Assembly (NCBI RefSeq): GCF_021165955.1
Contig: NZ_CP088952.1
Location: forward strand, 5,022,001 to 5,086,000
From: Massilia endophytica
GTDB lineage: Bacteria > Pseudomonadota > Gammaproteobacteria > Burkholderiales > Burkholderiaceae_D
Reading direction: 5' to 3'
DNA length: 64,000 nucleotides
Shown here: piece by piece, positions 28,570-37,608 of the stretch
How positions within the stretch are numbered: position 1 is the first letter of the stretch
Layout: the number at the start of each line of letters is the position of its first letter
Translations under genes and position numbers: made by a program
Notes under the pieces: model-generated
What the model was told of the DNA's origin: nothing
Database searches by the model: none
The model's input: only the letters and a program-made list of their open reading frames with translations

Positions 28570-28655
28570 AATTGACTGATTGATTACGCCCGGCCAAAAA
28601 GCGGAGTAAGATAGCTGCGCTTGGCACCCGGACAACCCACTCTCAGGAGACAAGA

Positions 28656-29156
28656 ATGAAGTTGAACGTCAATGGACAGGTACGTGAATTCGAGGCGGAG
28701 GAGGACACGCCGCTGCTCTGGGTGCTGCGCGAGCAGTTGGGGCTGACCGGCACCAAGTACGGCTGCGGCATCGCCCAATGCGGCGCCTGCACCGTGCATA
28801 TCGACGGCGAAGCCACCCGCAGCTGTGTGCGTCCCGCCTCCACCGTGACTCCCGAGCAGAAGATCGTCACCATCGAAGGCCTGTCCCCGGACGGTTCGCA
28901 TCCCGTGCAGAAGGCATGGGCGGCGCTGGACGTGCCGCAGTGCGGCTTCTGCCAGTCCGGCATGATCATGGCCGCCACTGCCCTGCTGAAGGAAAAACCG
29001 AAACCAACGGATGCGGATATCGACGCGGCCATGACCAACATCTGCCGCTGCGGCACCTACAACCGCGTGCGCAAGGCGATTCACGTCGTTGCGCGCGGCG
29101 GCGACCCGAAGACGGCCGGCCTGGCCATCGAGCACGTGGAAGGGAGCAAAGCATGA
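28656..29156 (+). CDS. iorA: Molybdenum hydroxylase 2Fe-2S subunit (isoquinoline 1-oxidoreductase alpha type)
   Basis: The protein has 166 aa. The plant-type ferredoxin site is GTKYGCGIAQCGACTV and the second cluster binds through QCGFCQSGM and NICRCGTYNRV, the two-[2Fe-2S] layout of the xanthine dehydrogenase family. It passes electrons from the Mo subunit to an acceptor. A ribosome site (CAGGAGA) precedes the ATG. It overlaps iorB by 4 bp. There is no FAD subunit, so a membrane or cytochrome acceptor is likely; c-type cytochromes are encoded downstream in the same run of genes. Confidence 0.93.
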   Translation: MKLNVNGQVREFEAEEDTPLLWVLREQLGLTGTKYGCGIAQCGACTVHIDGEATRSCVRPASTVTPEQKIVTIEGLSPDGSHPVQKAWAALDVPQCGFCQSGMIMAATALLKEKPKPTDADIDAAMTNICRCGTYNRVRKAIHVVARGGDPKTAGLAIEHVEGSKA

Positions 29157-31330
29157 GCGCCAAACTCGCCTCTCCGTCGCGCCGCAGCTTCATGGGCCGT
29201 TCCGCCGCCGCTGCGGCGGGTCTCATGGTCGGCTTCCACATTCCCTTCGAGGCCATGGCGCAGGATGCAATGCCGCCCGAAGTCAACGCCTGGGTAGTGG
29301 TGAAGCCGGACGACACCATCGTCATCCGCATTGCCCGTTCCGAAATGGGCCAGGGCACCCTGACCGGCCTGGCCCAGCTGGTGGCCGAGGAACTGGACGC
29401 CGACTGGAGCAAGGTCACTACCGAATATCCGACCCCCGGAACCAACCTGGCGCGCAACCGCGTCTGGGGCAGCTTCTCCACGGGCGGCAGCCGTGGCGTG
29501 CGCGAGTCGCACGACTATGTGCGCAAAGGCGGCGCTGCCGCCCGCGCAATGCTGGTGCAGGCAGCGGCCACACAGTGGAATGTGCCTGCGGGCGAATGCT
29601 TGGCTGCGAACAGCACCATCACGCACACCCCGAGCGGCCGGAAGGTGACCTACGGCCAGGTGGCCGCCGCAGCGGGCAAGCTGCCGGTGCCCACGGACGT
29701 GAAGCTCAAGGACCCGAAGGACTGGAAGATCGCGGGCAAGCGCCTGGCGCGCCTGGATACGGTGGACAAGACCACCGGCAAGCAGGTCTACGGCATGGAC
29801 CTCAGGATGCCGGGCATGCTGAACGCCGCCATCAAGGACTGCCCCGTCTTCGGCGGCAAGGTGAAAAGCTTTAACGCGGACGCCATCAAGGACAAGCCTG
29901 GCGTGAAGAAAGTGCTGCAGGTGGGCGACAGCGCGGTGGCGGTGGTTGCCGACACCTGGTGGCGCGCCCGCACGGCGCTCGAAGCGCTGCCGATCGAATG
30001 GGACAAGGGCGCGAACGTCAAAACCTCCAATGCCGACGTGGCAGCGATGCTGAAGGAAGGCCTGGATGCAGGCGGTGCGGCAGTCGGCAACAGTAATGGC
30101 GACGCCCGTGCGGCGCTGGCAGGGGCAGTGCGCAAGATCGAATCGGTCTATTCCTACCCGCACCAGAACCACGCGACCATGGAGGTGATGAACGCCACTG
30201 CGCGCTGGACGCCTGAGCGCTGCGAGGTCTGGACCCCAACCCAGAACGGCGAAGCGGCGCTTGCCGCCACGTCGGAAGCGGCCGGCCTGCCCCAGAAGCA
30301 GTGCGATGTCTACAAGGTGCACCTGGGCGGAGGCTTCGGCCGCCGCGGCGCCACGCACGACTGGGTGCGCCAGGCGGTGCTGATCGCAAAGGAAATGCCA
30401 GGCACGCCGGTCAAGCTGATCTGGACGCGCGAAGAAGACATGATGCACGGCCGCTACCATCCAACGACCCAGTGCAAGCTCAGCGCAGGCCTGGATGCGA
30501 AAGGCAACCTGACAGCGCTGCACATGCGCATTTCGGGCCAGTCCATCCTTGCGGACGTGATTCCGAGCGCGATCAAGGACGGCAAGGATCCGGCAGTATT
30601 CCAGGGCCTGAATCCCCCGGGCCCGGAATCCTCTTTCGCCTACAGCGTGCCGAATCTGCTGATCGACCACGCCATGCGCAATCCGCCTGTTCCTCCCGGA
30701 TTCTGGCGTGGCGTGAACCTGAACCAGAACACGATCTATGTCGAATGCTTCCTCGACGAGATCGCCCACGCCACGAAGCAGGACCCGCTAGCCTTCCGCC
30801 GCAAGCTGATGAAGGACAGTCCGAAACACCTGGCAGTGCTGAACGCGGTGGCCGAGAAGGCTGGCTGGGGCAAGCCTGCGAAGAAGGGCGTCTACCGTGG
30901 ACTGGCGCAGGCAATGGGCTTCGGCAGCTACGTGGCCGCCTGCGCCGAGGTTTCGGTGAGCAAGGACGGCAAGCTGAAGATCCACCGCATCGTTGCCGCC
31001 ACCGATCCGGGCCACGTGGTGAACCCGCAGCAGGTGGAGGCGCAGATCGAAGGCTCCTTCGTCTACGGCTTGTCCGCCGCGCTCTACGGCGCCTGCACGC
31101 TGAAGGAGGGCCAGATCGAGCAGACCAATTTCGACACCTACCAGGTGCTGAAGATGGACGAGATGCCTGCGGTGGAGTCCATTCTCATGCCGTCGGGCGG
31201 CTTCTGGGGCGGTGTCGGCGAGCCGACCATCGCCGTGGCGGCGCCCGCCGTGCTGAACGCCATCTTCGCTGCCACGGGCAAGCGCATTCGCGACCTGCCC
31301 CTGAAGAACCACAGCCTGAAGAAGGCCTGA
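29153..31330 (+). CDS. iorB: Molybdenum hydroxylase large subunit, Tat-exported (isoquinoline 1-oxidoreductase beta type)
   Basis: The protein has 725 aa. A twin-arginine signal (PSRRSFMG, then a hydrophobic run) predicts periplasmic location. Family marks of the IorB/aldehyde-oxidoreductase group are RIARSEMGQGTLTGLAQLVAEEL, VHLGGGFGRRG, PPVPPGFWRGVNLNQN and, near the C-terminus, GGFWGGVGEPTIAVAAPAVLNAI with the catalytic Glu. It binds the Mo-pterin cofactor and oxidises N-heterocycles or aldehydes in known members. Here it is 17 bp from soxX, an unusual partner. It is not SoxC, which belongs to the unrelated sulfite oxidase family. Confidence 0.93.
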   Translation: MSAKLASPSRRSFMGRSAAAAAGLMVGFHIPFEAMAQDAMPPEVNAWVVVKPDDTIVIRIARSEMGQGTLTGLAQLVAEELDADWSKVTTEYPTPGTNLARNRVWGSFSTGGSRGVRESHDYVRKGGAAARAMLVQAAATQWNVPAGECLAANSTITHTPSGRKVTYGQVAAAAGKLPVPTDVKLKDPKDWKIAGKRLARLDTVDKTTGKQVYGMDLRMPGMLNAAIKDCPVFGGKVKSFNADAIKDKPGVKKVLQVGDSAVAVVADTWWRARTALEALPIEWDKGANVKTSNADVAAMLKEGLDAGGAAVGNSNGDARAALAGAVRKIESVYSYPHQNHATMEVMNATARWTPERCEVWTPTQNGEAALAATSEAAGLPQKQCDVYKVHLGGGFGRRGATHDWVRQAVLIAKEMPGTPVKLIWTREEDMMHGRYHPTTQCKLSAGLDAKGNLTALHMRISGQSILADVIPSAIKDGKDPAVFQGLNPPGPESSFAYSVPNLLIDHAMRNPPVPPGFWRGVNLNQNTIYVECFLDEIAHATKQDPLAFRRKLMKDSPKHLAVLNAVAEKAGWGKPAKKGVYRGLAQAMGFGSYVAACAEVSVSKDGKLKIHRIVAATDPGHVVNPQQVEAQIEGSFVYGLSAALYGACTLKEGQIEQTNFDTYQVLKMDEMPAVESILMPSGGFWGGVGEPTIAVAAPAVLNAIFAATGKRIRDLPLKNHSLKKA

Positions 31331-31347
31331 GGACTGGCGCGAAAGCG

Positions 31348-31797
31348 ATGATCCGTTCAGCCCTGGCGCTGGCCTGCCTGCTTGCCGCAGGAAGCGTGGG
31401 TGCGCAGCCCACGCTGGCCGTGCGCGATGGCGGCATTCCCGACCCCCTGCCGGGCGCCTCGGCAGGGGATGCTGCCCGTGGCCGCGCCATCGTCGCCAAC
31501 CGGCAGCTCGGTCTCTGCCTGCTGTGCCATAGCGGGCCGATTCCCGAGGAGCGCTTTCAGGGCGACCTTGCGCCGGACCTCGCGGGCGCTGGATCGCGCT
31601 GGAACGCCGCGCAGCTGCGCCTGCGCATCGCCGATTCAAGCCGCATCAATCCCGAGACCATCATGCCCGCCTACTTCCGCAGCACCGGCCTGGCGCGCGT
31701 AGCGCCCGCGCACCAGGGCAAATCCATCCTGAGCGCCCAGCAGATCGAGGACGTGGTGGCCTACCTGCTTACCCTGCGCGGGGAGGCGAAGCCATGA
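31348..31797 (+). CDS. soxX: SoxX-like monohaem cytochrome c
   Basis: The protein has 149 aa with a signal peptide ending near VGAQ. The haem site is CLLCH, in GLCLLCHSGPIPEERFQGDLAPDLAG, and the distal Met is in the PETIMPAYF stretch, both typical of SoxX. With SoxA it joins thiosulfate or other sulfur substrates to the SoxY carrier. It follows iorB by 17 bp and overlaps soxY by 4 bp. Confidence 0.88.
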   Translation: MIRSALALACLLAAGSVGAQPTLAVRDGGIPDPLPGASAGDAARGRAIVANRQLGLCLLCHSGPIPEERFQGDLAPDLAGAGSRWNAAQLRLRIADSSRINPETIMPAYFRSTGLARVAPAHQGKSILSAQQIEDVVAYLLTLRGEAKP

Positions 31798-32237
31798 TCG
31801 GCCGCCGCGAGGTTCTCGCAGGGCTGGTGCTGACGGCGTTTGTGCGGCCCGCCTCAGCCACGCCGGAACGCATGGCCGCCGCCATCGCAGCCTTCTCCGG
31901 CAACGCAACACCGAAACCGGGCCGCATTCACCTGGAGATCGCGAAGCTGATCGACAACGGCAACACAGTGCCCATCACAGTGACAGTCGAAAGCCCGATG
32001 AGCGCTGCCGACCACGTGACCGATATCGCCATCTTCAACGAACGCAATCCCGAAACGGAAGTCATTCGCTGCATGCTCGGCCCCCGCGCGGGCAAGGCTG
32101 AAGTCTCCACACGCATCCGCCTCGCCACTTCGCAGAAGCTTGTTGCCATCGCCCGCATGAACGACGGCAGCTGCTGGACGCATACGGTGGACGTGATCGT
32201 GGCGCTGGCCGCCTGCCTGGAAGGGGAGGCGCCGTAA
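31794..32237 (+). CDS. soxY: SoxY-like sulfur carrier with atypical C-terminus
   Basis: The protein has 147 aa. A Tat-like signal (GRREVLAGLVLTAFV) is followed by the SoxY immunoglobulin-like core (IHLEIAKLIDNGNTVPITVTVESPM). Canonical SoxY ends in GGCGG, whose Cys carries the sulfur. Here the end is ALAACLEGEAP: a Cys is present but without glycines, and six residues follow it. It overlaps soxX by 4 bp and soxZ by 1 bp, so the carrier pair is still co-translated. The role as a covalent carrier is therefore plausible but altered. Confidence 0.85.
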   Translation: MIGRREVLAGLVLTAFVRPASATPERMAAAIAAFSGNATPKPGRIHLEIAKLIDNGNTVPITVTVESPMSAADHVTDIAIFNERNPETEVIRCMLGPRAGKAEVSTRIRLATSQKLVAIARMNDGSCWTHTVDVIVALAACLEGEAP

Positions 32238-32563
32238 TGGCCCGCGCCCTGATCCACATGCCTGCTACGGCGAAGAAGGGCGAGATCATCGAGATCCGTG
32301 CCCTGATCGCGCATCCCATGGAAACGGGCTACCGCCCCGGCAGCGATGGCAAGCTGCTGCCGCAGGACGTGATCCGCCGCTTCAGCTGCAGCTACAACGG
32401 CGAACGCATCTTCGCCGCCGAGCTGCATCCCGCCATCTCGGCCAATCCCTATATCGCCTTCTTCACTGTCGCCACCGACAGTGGAACGCTAGAATTCAGC
32501 TGGGCAGGCGACAAGGGCTTCGCGCAGACCGAGCGCATGTCCCTCACGGTGAGCCCCGCATGA
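32237..32563 (+). CDS. soxZ: SoxZ sulfur-carrier partner
   Basis: The protein has 108 aa. It shows the SoxZ pattern IEIRALIAHPMETGYRPGSDGKLLPQD and the ISANPYIAFF stretch, with no signal peptide. SoxZ is exported folded together with SoxY. It lies between soxY and soxA with overlapping start and stop codons on both sides. Confidence 0.9.
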   Translation: MARALIHMPATAKKGEIIEIRALIAHPMETGYRPGSDGKLLPQDVIRRFSCSYNGERIFAAELHPAISANPYIAFFTVATDSGTLEFSWAGDKGFAQTERMSLTVSPA

Positions 32564-33318
32564 AGCGCGTAGTGACGGCTCTCGCGCTTGCGGCGGCCGT
32601 GTGCGCCCATGCGCAGGACCCGCGCCGCTCCGGCGCCGAGTTCATGAGCGAATCGACAAAAGCCATGCAGCGCGACGACCTGCAGAACCCTGCCATGCTG
32701 TGGGTCGCCAATGGCGAAACCCTGTGGAATGCGAAGGCGGGAAAGGCGGACAGGAGCTGCGCCGCCTGCCATGGCCCCGCGAAACAGAGCATGCGCGGCG
32801 TAGCGGCGCGCTACCCGGCCTTTGACAAGCAGGCAGGCCACGTCGTCAATCTCGGCCAGCGCATCAACCAGTGCCGGGTGGGCGCGCAGAAGGCCGCCCC
32901 GTTCAAGCCCGAATCCGAAGAGCTGCTTGGGCTGGAAGCCTTCATCGCCTTGCAGTCGCGCGGCATGCCGATAACCCCGCCGAAGGACGCAGCCACAAGC
33001 GCCGCAGCGGACCGCGGCCGCAAACTGTTCGGGCAGCGTATCGGCCAGCTCAACCTGTCCTGCGCCCAGTGCCACGACAGCAACTGGGGCCGGAAACTGG
33101 CGGGCGCGCCGATCCCGCAAGGGCATGCGGGCGCCTACCCCATCTACCGCCTTGAATGGCAGGGCATGGGCAGCCTGCAGCGCCGCCTGCGCAACTGCAT
33201 GAACGGTGTGCGGGCCGAAGTGCCGCCCTTCGGCGCGCAGGACCTTGTCGATCTCGAAACCTGGCTGGCCTTGCGCGCGCAGGGCATGCCGCTTGAAGCA
33301 CCTGGAGTCCGTCCATGA
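32560..33318 (+). CDS. soxA: SoxA-like dihaem cytochrome c
   Basis: The protein has 252 aa with a signal peptide ending near AHAQ. Two haem motifs are present, CAACH (Cys67) and CAQCH (Cys168). Additional Cys residues in INQCRVG and LRNCMNG fit the disulfide and the Cys haem ligand of SoxA. The stretch YRLEWQGMGSLQRRLRNCM resembles the SoxA active-site region. It forms the SoxAX complex with the product of soxX. Confidence 0.9.
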   Translation: MKRVVTALALAAAVCAHAQDPRRSGAEFMSESTKAMQRDDLQNPAMLWVANGETLWNAKAGKADRSCAACHGPAKQSMRGVAARYPAFDKQAGHVVNLGQRINQCRVGAQKAAPFKPESEELLGLEAFIALQSRGMPITPPKDAATSAAADRGRKLFGQRIGQLNLSCAQCHDSNWGRKLAGAPIPQGHAGAYPIYRLEWQGMGSLQRRLRNCMNGVRAEVPPFGAQDLVDLETWLALRAQGMPLEAPGVRP

Positions 33319-33329
33319 AAGGAGTCCCG

Positions 33330-33629
33330 ATGATACGAACGACGCTATGCATGCTCCTGCTGCCCCTGGCAGGCATCGCCGCAGCGGCCGACGCCAACCT
33401 GGCGCCGCGCCTTGCCGCCACATGCAGCGGCTGCCACGGCACAAACGGCAAAACGGTCGGCAACGCGCTGCCCGCGCTGGCAGGCCAGCCGCGCGATGTG
33501 CTCGTGGCCAAGCTCAAGGCCTTCAAGGCGGGCAGCGCGCCATCCACCATCATGAGCCAGCTCGCGAAAGGCTATACGGACGAGCAGCTGGAACAGATCG
33601 CAGCGTGGTTCGCCACGCAGCGCAAATAG
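33330..33629 (+). CDS. Small class I cytochrome c (c553/c4-like)
   Basis: The protein has 99 aa: a signal peptide (MIRTTLCMLLLPLAGIAAA), one haem motif (CSGCH) and a Met in STIMSQLAKGYTDEQLEQIAAWFA. It is the likely haem partner of the flavoprotein encoded 9 bp downstream, as in flavocytochrome c sulfide dehydrogenase or SoxEF. The ATG at 33330 was chosen because AAAGGAG lies 7 bp before it. The earlier ATG at 33315 overlaps the soxA stop and itself encodes that ribosome site. Confidence 0.88.
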   Translation: MIRTTLCMLLLPLAGIAAAADANLAPRLAATCSGCHGTNGKTVGNALPALAGQPRDVLVAKLKAFKAGSAPSTIMSQLAKGYTDEQLEQIAAWFATQRK

Positions 33630-33638
33630 GAGCGCGCC

Positions 33639-34898
33639 ATGGAACGCCGCCAATTCCTTCTCGCTTCCGCCCTCGCCGCCACCGGCTGCGCCAGCGTAGC
33701 GGTGCCCGCAAAGCCTCACGTCGTCGTCATCGGCGGCGGCTACGGCGGAGCGACGGCCGCCAAGTACATCCGCATGTGGAGCGGTGGCGAGATCGACGTC
33801 ACCATCGTGGAGCCGAACGCCACCTTCATTTCCTGCCCCCTGTCGAACCTGGTGCTGGGCGGCTCGAAAAGCATCCACGAACTCACCATGAGCCACGAAT
33901 CGCTGGTGCGCAATCACGGCGTGCGCATCCTGCGCGACTCCGCCGCGCGCGTCGATACGCAGAAGCGCACCGTGGTGCTCACGGGCGGCAGCATGCTGCT
34001 GTACGACCGCCTTATCGTTTCTCCCGGCATCGAATTCCTGTGGAACGAACTGCCAGGCATGATGAGCTCCACCGCACAGGACAAGGTGCTTCACGCCTGG
34101 AAGGCCGGAGCCCAGACCATCGCCCTGCGCGCCCAGCTCGACGCCATGCCCGACGGCGGCGTATGCGCGATCACGATTCCGCTTGCCCCCTACCGCTGCC
34201 CTCCGGGACCGTATGAACGCGCCTGCCAGATCGCCTTCTACTTCAGCCGCCGCAAGCCCAAGTCGAAGGTGCTGGTGCTGGACGCGAACGAAGACGTGGT
34301 GTCCAAGGGCGCGCTGTTCAAGCGCGTGTGGAAGGAGCGCTATGGCGGCATCGTCGAATACCATCCCGGCTTCCGCACCGTGGACGTGGACGCGCCAGGC
34401 AACGCAGCGATCTCCGAACTGGGCGACAGGCAGGCGGCCGATGTGCTGAACGTGATTCCCCCGCACCGGGCGGGCGCCATCGCCACGCAAACGGGCTTGA
34501 TGAAGGAAGGCCAGCGCTGGTGCGAGGTGGACTTCCGAACCTTCGAATCGGTGCTCGCGCCGAAGGTCCACGTGATCGGCGACGCCATCCAGGCAGCGCC
34601 GCTGATGCCGAAGTCGGCCCACATGGCCAACCAGCACGCGAAGGTGTGCGCAGCCGCAGTGGTCGATCTGCTTAACGGCCGCGAGCCCCAGGCCGTGCCA
34701 ATGTTGACAAACACCTGCTACAGCTTTGTCAGCGACAAGGACGTGATCCATGTCGCCTCGGTCCACGCCTACAACGCGGAGAAGAAAACCCTGCTGGTGG
34801 TTCCCGGCTCGGGCGGCGTATCCGGCGGGCCCAGCGAAACGGAAGGCGTGTATGCGATGAGCTGGGCCAGGAATATCTGGTCCGACACGCTAAGCTAG
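33639..34898 (+). CDS. soxF: Flavocytochrome c sulfide dehydrogenase flavoprotein (FccB/SoxF type)
   Basis: The protein has 419 aa with an RR-containing signal and a Cys in a possible lipobox (AATGC). The FAD loop is VVVIGGGYGGATAAKYI. The redox Cys pair is in FISCPLSNLVLGG and APYRCPPGPYERAC, as in FCSD. DVLNVIPPHRAG and VHVIGDAIQAAPLMPKSAHMAN match the family. It oxidises sulfide or polysulfide, or reactivates SoxYZ in SoxF systems. It is the last gene of the rightward operon; its stop overlaps that of the convergent gltS-like gene. Confidence 0.92.
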   Translation: MERRQFLLASALAATGCASVAVPAKPHVVVIGGGYGGATAAKYIRMWSGGEIDVTIVEPNATFISCPLSNLVLGGSKSIHELTMSHESLVRNHGVRILRDSAARVDTQKRTVVLTGGSMLLYDRLIVSPGIEFLWNELPGMMSSTAQDKVLHAWKAGAQTIALRAQLDAMPDGGVCAITIPLAPYRCPPGPYERACQIAFYFSRRKPKSKVLVLDANEDVVSKGALFKRVWKERYGGIVEYHPGFRTVDVDAPGNAAISELGDRQAADVLNVIPPHRAGAIATQTGLMKEGQRWCEVDFRTFESVLAPKVHVIGDAIQAAPLMPKSAHMANQHAKVCAAAVVDLLNGREPQAVPMLTNTCYSFVSDKDVIHVASVHAYNAEKKTLLVVPGSGGVSGGPSETEGVYAMSWARNIWSDTLS

Positions 34899-36166
34899 CT
34901 CAGGCCCCGGATGAACGCGCTGATTACCGGCGCGTTGGTCAGGTCGATCAGGAAGCCACCGGTGGGTGGAACGATGGTGGTGGCGCGCGGCGCGGGCCCA
35001 CGTTGGCGCGTGATCGCGTCCATCGCCGCCACGGCGGTGGCGGTGGAGCCTATGCCGTAACCGGCAAGGCCCGCGGTGCCCACGCCCGCTTCATGGTCGC
35101 GGCCAAGCAAAGGCCAGATCACCAGCGCTGCGAAGAGCAGCGTGAGCGCAATGTTCACAAGCAGAATGAGAAGCATCGGTCCCGCCACCTTGGCCAGGTC
35201 GGCCAGGTTCAGCGAGGCGAGCGTCACGGCGAGGAAGAGCGGCAGAAGCACCGCCGCCCAGCGGCCGATAACGCTGCCATCCAGCCAGCGCCACCCAGCG
35301 GCGTCGTGAATGGCGCGAATGATAAAGCCGAGGAGCAGCGCCCCCATATAGGCAGGCAGCGCAAGGCCTGCCTTGTCCAGGCCGAAACTGACCCACGCAC
35401 CGGCCTTGATGCAGAAGGCGATGAGCAGGCCGTGAAGCAGCGCGCTACGCCCCAACGCAGCAAGGGCGCGCGCATCACCGAGGAAGCTGGCCACACTGGT
35501 CCGCGCCGTGTCGCCCGCGGCCGGAGACTGAACGGCGCGGCCGCGCAGCAGCCAGGCTCCCAGCGGACCGGAAAGCAGCGCACCCGCCACGAGGCCGAAG
35601 GTGGCCGCCGACGCGCCGATGGCGGCTGCCGACTCGAGGCCCGCCTGCTCGAAGCGTGGGGCGAATCCGAGCGCCGTGCCATGGCCCCCGACCAGCGTGA
35701 GCGAACCGCAGGCCACGCCCAGCAGGGCAGGCGCGCCGATGGCCGATGCGACGGCAACACCTGCGGCATTCTGCAGCGCAGCCAGGACGGTGGTGCCGAC
35801 CAGGAGCACCACGAGCATGCGTCCACCGCCAAGCAGCGTTCGCAGCGGCGCGCCGAGGCCCACGCAGGTGAAGAAGCCGATCAGCAGCGGCAGGTTCAGG
35901 TTTTTCGCGGGACGCGACAGCCATTCCGTATCCGGCGTCACCAGCCAGGTCCACCAGCCTTCGCTCACCTTCGACCCGAAAGATACCGTGCCCCAGCCCG
36001 CGAGCTGCACCAGCAGGCAGAGAAGGCTGAACAGAAGTCCTCCCACCACCGGCACCGGGATATTGAAGCGTGCAAGGACAGGAACGCGGCGGAGAACGAA
36101 TTCACCCAGAAGGAGGACCGGGACGGCCAGCAGGAGCAGGAACCACGGAGAGAGAGGCGCAGTCAT
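34895..36166 (-). CDS. gltS: GltS-like sodium:glutamate/dicarboxylate symporter
   Basis: The protein has 423 aa with about ten membrane segments. The two inverted re-entrant loops are visible as SLTLVGGHGTALGFAP and GYGIGSTATAVAAMDAIT, both typical of the ESS/GltS family. The substrate is probably glutamate, but this is not proven by sequence. The ATG at 36166 starts directly before TM1. No partner genes are adjacent. Confidence 0.85.
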   Translation of the reverse strand: MTAPLSPWFLLLLAVPVLLLGEFVLRRVPVLARFNIPVPVVGGLLFSLLCLLVQLAGWGTVSFGSKVSEGWWTWLVTPDTEWLSRPAKNLNLPLLIGFFTCVGLGAPLRTLLGGGRMLVVLLVGTTVLAALQNAAGVAVASAIGAPALLGVACGSLTLVGGHGTALGFAPRFEQAGLESAAAIGASAATFGLVAGALLSGPLGAWLLRGRAVQSPAAGDTARTSVASFLGDARALAALGRSALLHGLLIAFCIKAGAWVSFGLDKAGLALPAYMGALLLGFIIRAIHDAAGWRWLDGSVIGRWAAVLLPLFLAVTLASLNLADLAKVAGPMLLILLVNIALTLLFAALVIWPLLGRDHEAGVGTAGLAGYGIGSTATAVAAMDAITRQRGPAPRATTIVPPTGGFLIDLTNAPVISAFIRGLS

Positions 36167-36330
36167 AGTAGCCAGGGCAGGAACGGAATCCGGCCAGTAT
36201 TCCCGAGCGTCCTGGCGATGTCAAACCGCGGCTGACCTTTGGCAAAAAGCGGAAGAAGCCAAAAAATATGACCGGCAGCCGCGGGCGCACGTCTACAATA
36301 GGCCGAATTTTGAAACCACCTGTCACCTGA

Positions 36331-37608
36331 ATGAGCCACGCCGCCAACGTTCCGCCCCGAATCCGCCGCAGCCAGACTTTGGCGCTGGTGCTGCTTGTAG
36401 TTTGCGGCGTCATCAACTACCTGGACCGCGCCACCTTGGCCGTCGCCAACGAATACATTCGTGCCGACCTTGGCCTCTCCCTCGGTCAAATGGGCCTGCT
36501 GCTCTCGGCATTCTCGTGGAGCTATGCGCTGTGCCAGCTGCCAGTTGGCGCGCTGGTGGACAAAATAGGACCGCGCTGGCTGCTCGGCATGGGCCTTGTG
36601 GTGTGGTCTCTGGCGCAGGCTGCGGGCGGCCTTGCATCGACCTTCAGCTACTTTGTGATTGCGCGCATCGCACTCGGCATCGGCGAGGCGCCGCAGTTCC
36701 CGGCGGCGGCGCGGGTAGTAAGCAACTGGTTCCCCGCCCGTTCGCGCGGCACGCCCACAGGCATTTATAACTCGGCCTCGCCGCTGGGCGTTGCGCTTGC
36801 GCCCCTGCTGCTGCCTCCCCTGATCGCCGCATCGAGCTGGCACTGGGCCTTCTTCGTAACGGGCGCGCTGGGCCTGGTGGCAGCGCTGGTGTGGGTTTCC
36901 CTCTACCGCGACCCGGTCCGCGAGCGCATGTCCGACGATGAGCGCGCATACCTGGAGGCGGATGCGCCGGGCGAAGCCGCACCGAAAACCAGCTTCGCCG
37001 CGTGGTGCGCCCTGTTCCGGCACCGTGCCACCTGGGGCATGATGCTCGGCTTCTTCGGCTCCGTCTACCTGAACTGGGTCTATCTCACCTGGCTGCCGGG
37101 CTATCTGCGCACGGAGCGCCACATGGACCTTGCCTATGCGGGCGTGGCAGCATCCATCCCCTTCCTGTGCGGCTTCGCAGGAGCCCTCATCGCGGGCTGG
37201 ACTTCCGACCGGGTGACCAGGAACGCAGCGTCGCCTGTAACGGGCCGCCGCAAAGCCGTGGTGGCATCCATGCTGGGCATGGTGGCGTTCACGATTCCGG
37301 CTGCACTCGCCGAGAGCAATGTGGTGGCGGTTGCATGCATCTCGATTGTGATCTTCCTCGCCAACGCTTCGTCGGCCTGTGCGTGGTCGCTGGCTACGGT
37401 GGTTGCCTCGCGCAGCCGCATCGCATCGCTCGGCGCGATCCAGAACTTCGGCGGCTTCCTGGGCGGCGCACTCGCGCCGGTTCTCACGGGCTACATCGCG
37501 CAGGGCTGGTCTTTCGTGCCAGCCCTGCTGACCGGCGCCGCCATCGCCTTCGCAGGCGCCATGTCGTATCAGTTCCTCGTGGTGAAGCCCATCCCCGAGA
37601 ACGATTAA
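36331..37608 (+). CDS. MFS transporter, anion:cation symporter (ACS) type
   Basis: The protein has 425 aa and twelve predicted membrane segments. The ACS opening VVCGVINYLDRATLAVANEYIRADLGLS and the loop 2-3 motif GALVDKIGPRWLLGMGL are clear. Relatives import hexuronates, galactonate, glucarate or phthalate. The substrate cannot be given from sequence and no catabolic genes lie next to it. Its stop overlaps the sigma-factor stop on the other strand by 4 bp. Confidence 0.88.
   Translation: MSHAANVPPRIRRSQTLALVLLVVCGVINYLDRATLAVANEYIRADLGLSLGQMGLLLSAFSWSYALCQLPVGALVDKIGPRWLLGMGLVVWSLAQAAGGLASTFSYFVIARIALGIGEAPQFPAAARVVSNWFPARSRGTPTGIYNSASPLGVALAPLLLPPLIAASSWHWAFFVTGALGLVAALVWVSLYRDPVRERMSDDERAYLEADAPGEAAPKTSFAAWCALFRHRATWGMMLGFFGSVYLNWVYLTWLPGYLRTERHMDLAYAGVAASIPFLCGFAGALIAGWTSDRVTRNAASPVTGRRKAVVASMLGMVAFTIPAALAESNVVAVACISIVIFLANASSACAWSLATVVASRSRIASLGAIQNFGGFLGGALAPVLTGYIAQGWSFVPALLTGAAIAFAGAMSYQFLVVKPIPEND

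Noticed and set aside
28656..31330. The iorAB-like pair as SoxCD
   Set aside because: The 2Fe-2S subunit and the large subunit carry xanthine-dehydrogenase-family motifs. SoxC is a sulfite-oxidase-type protein and SoxD a cytochrome c.
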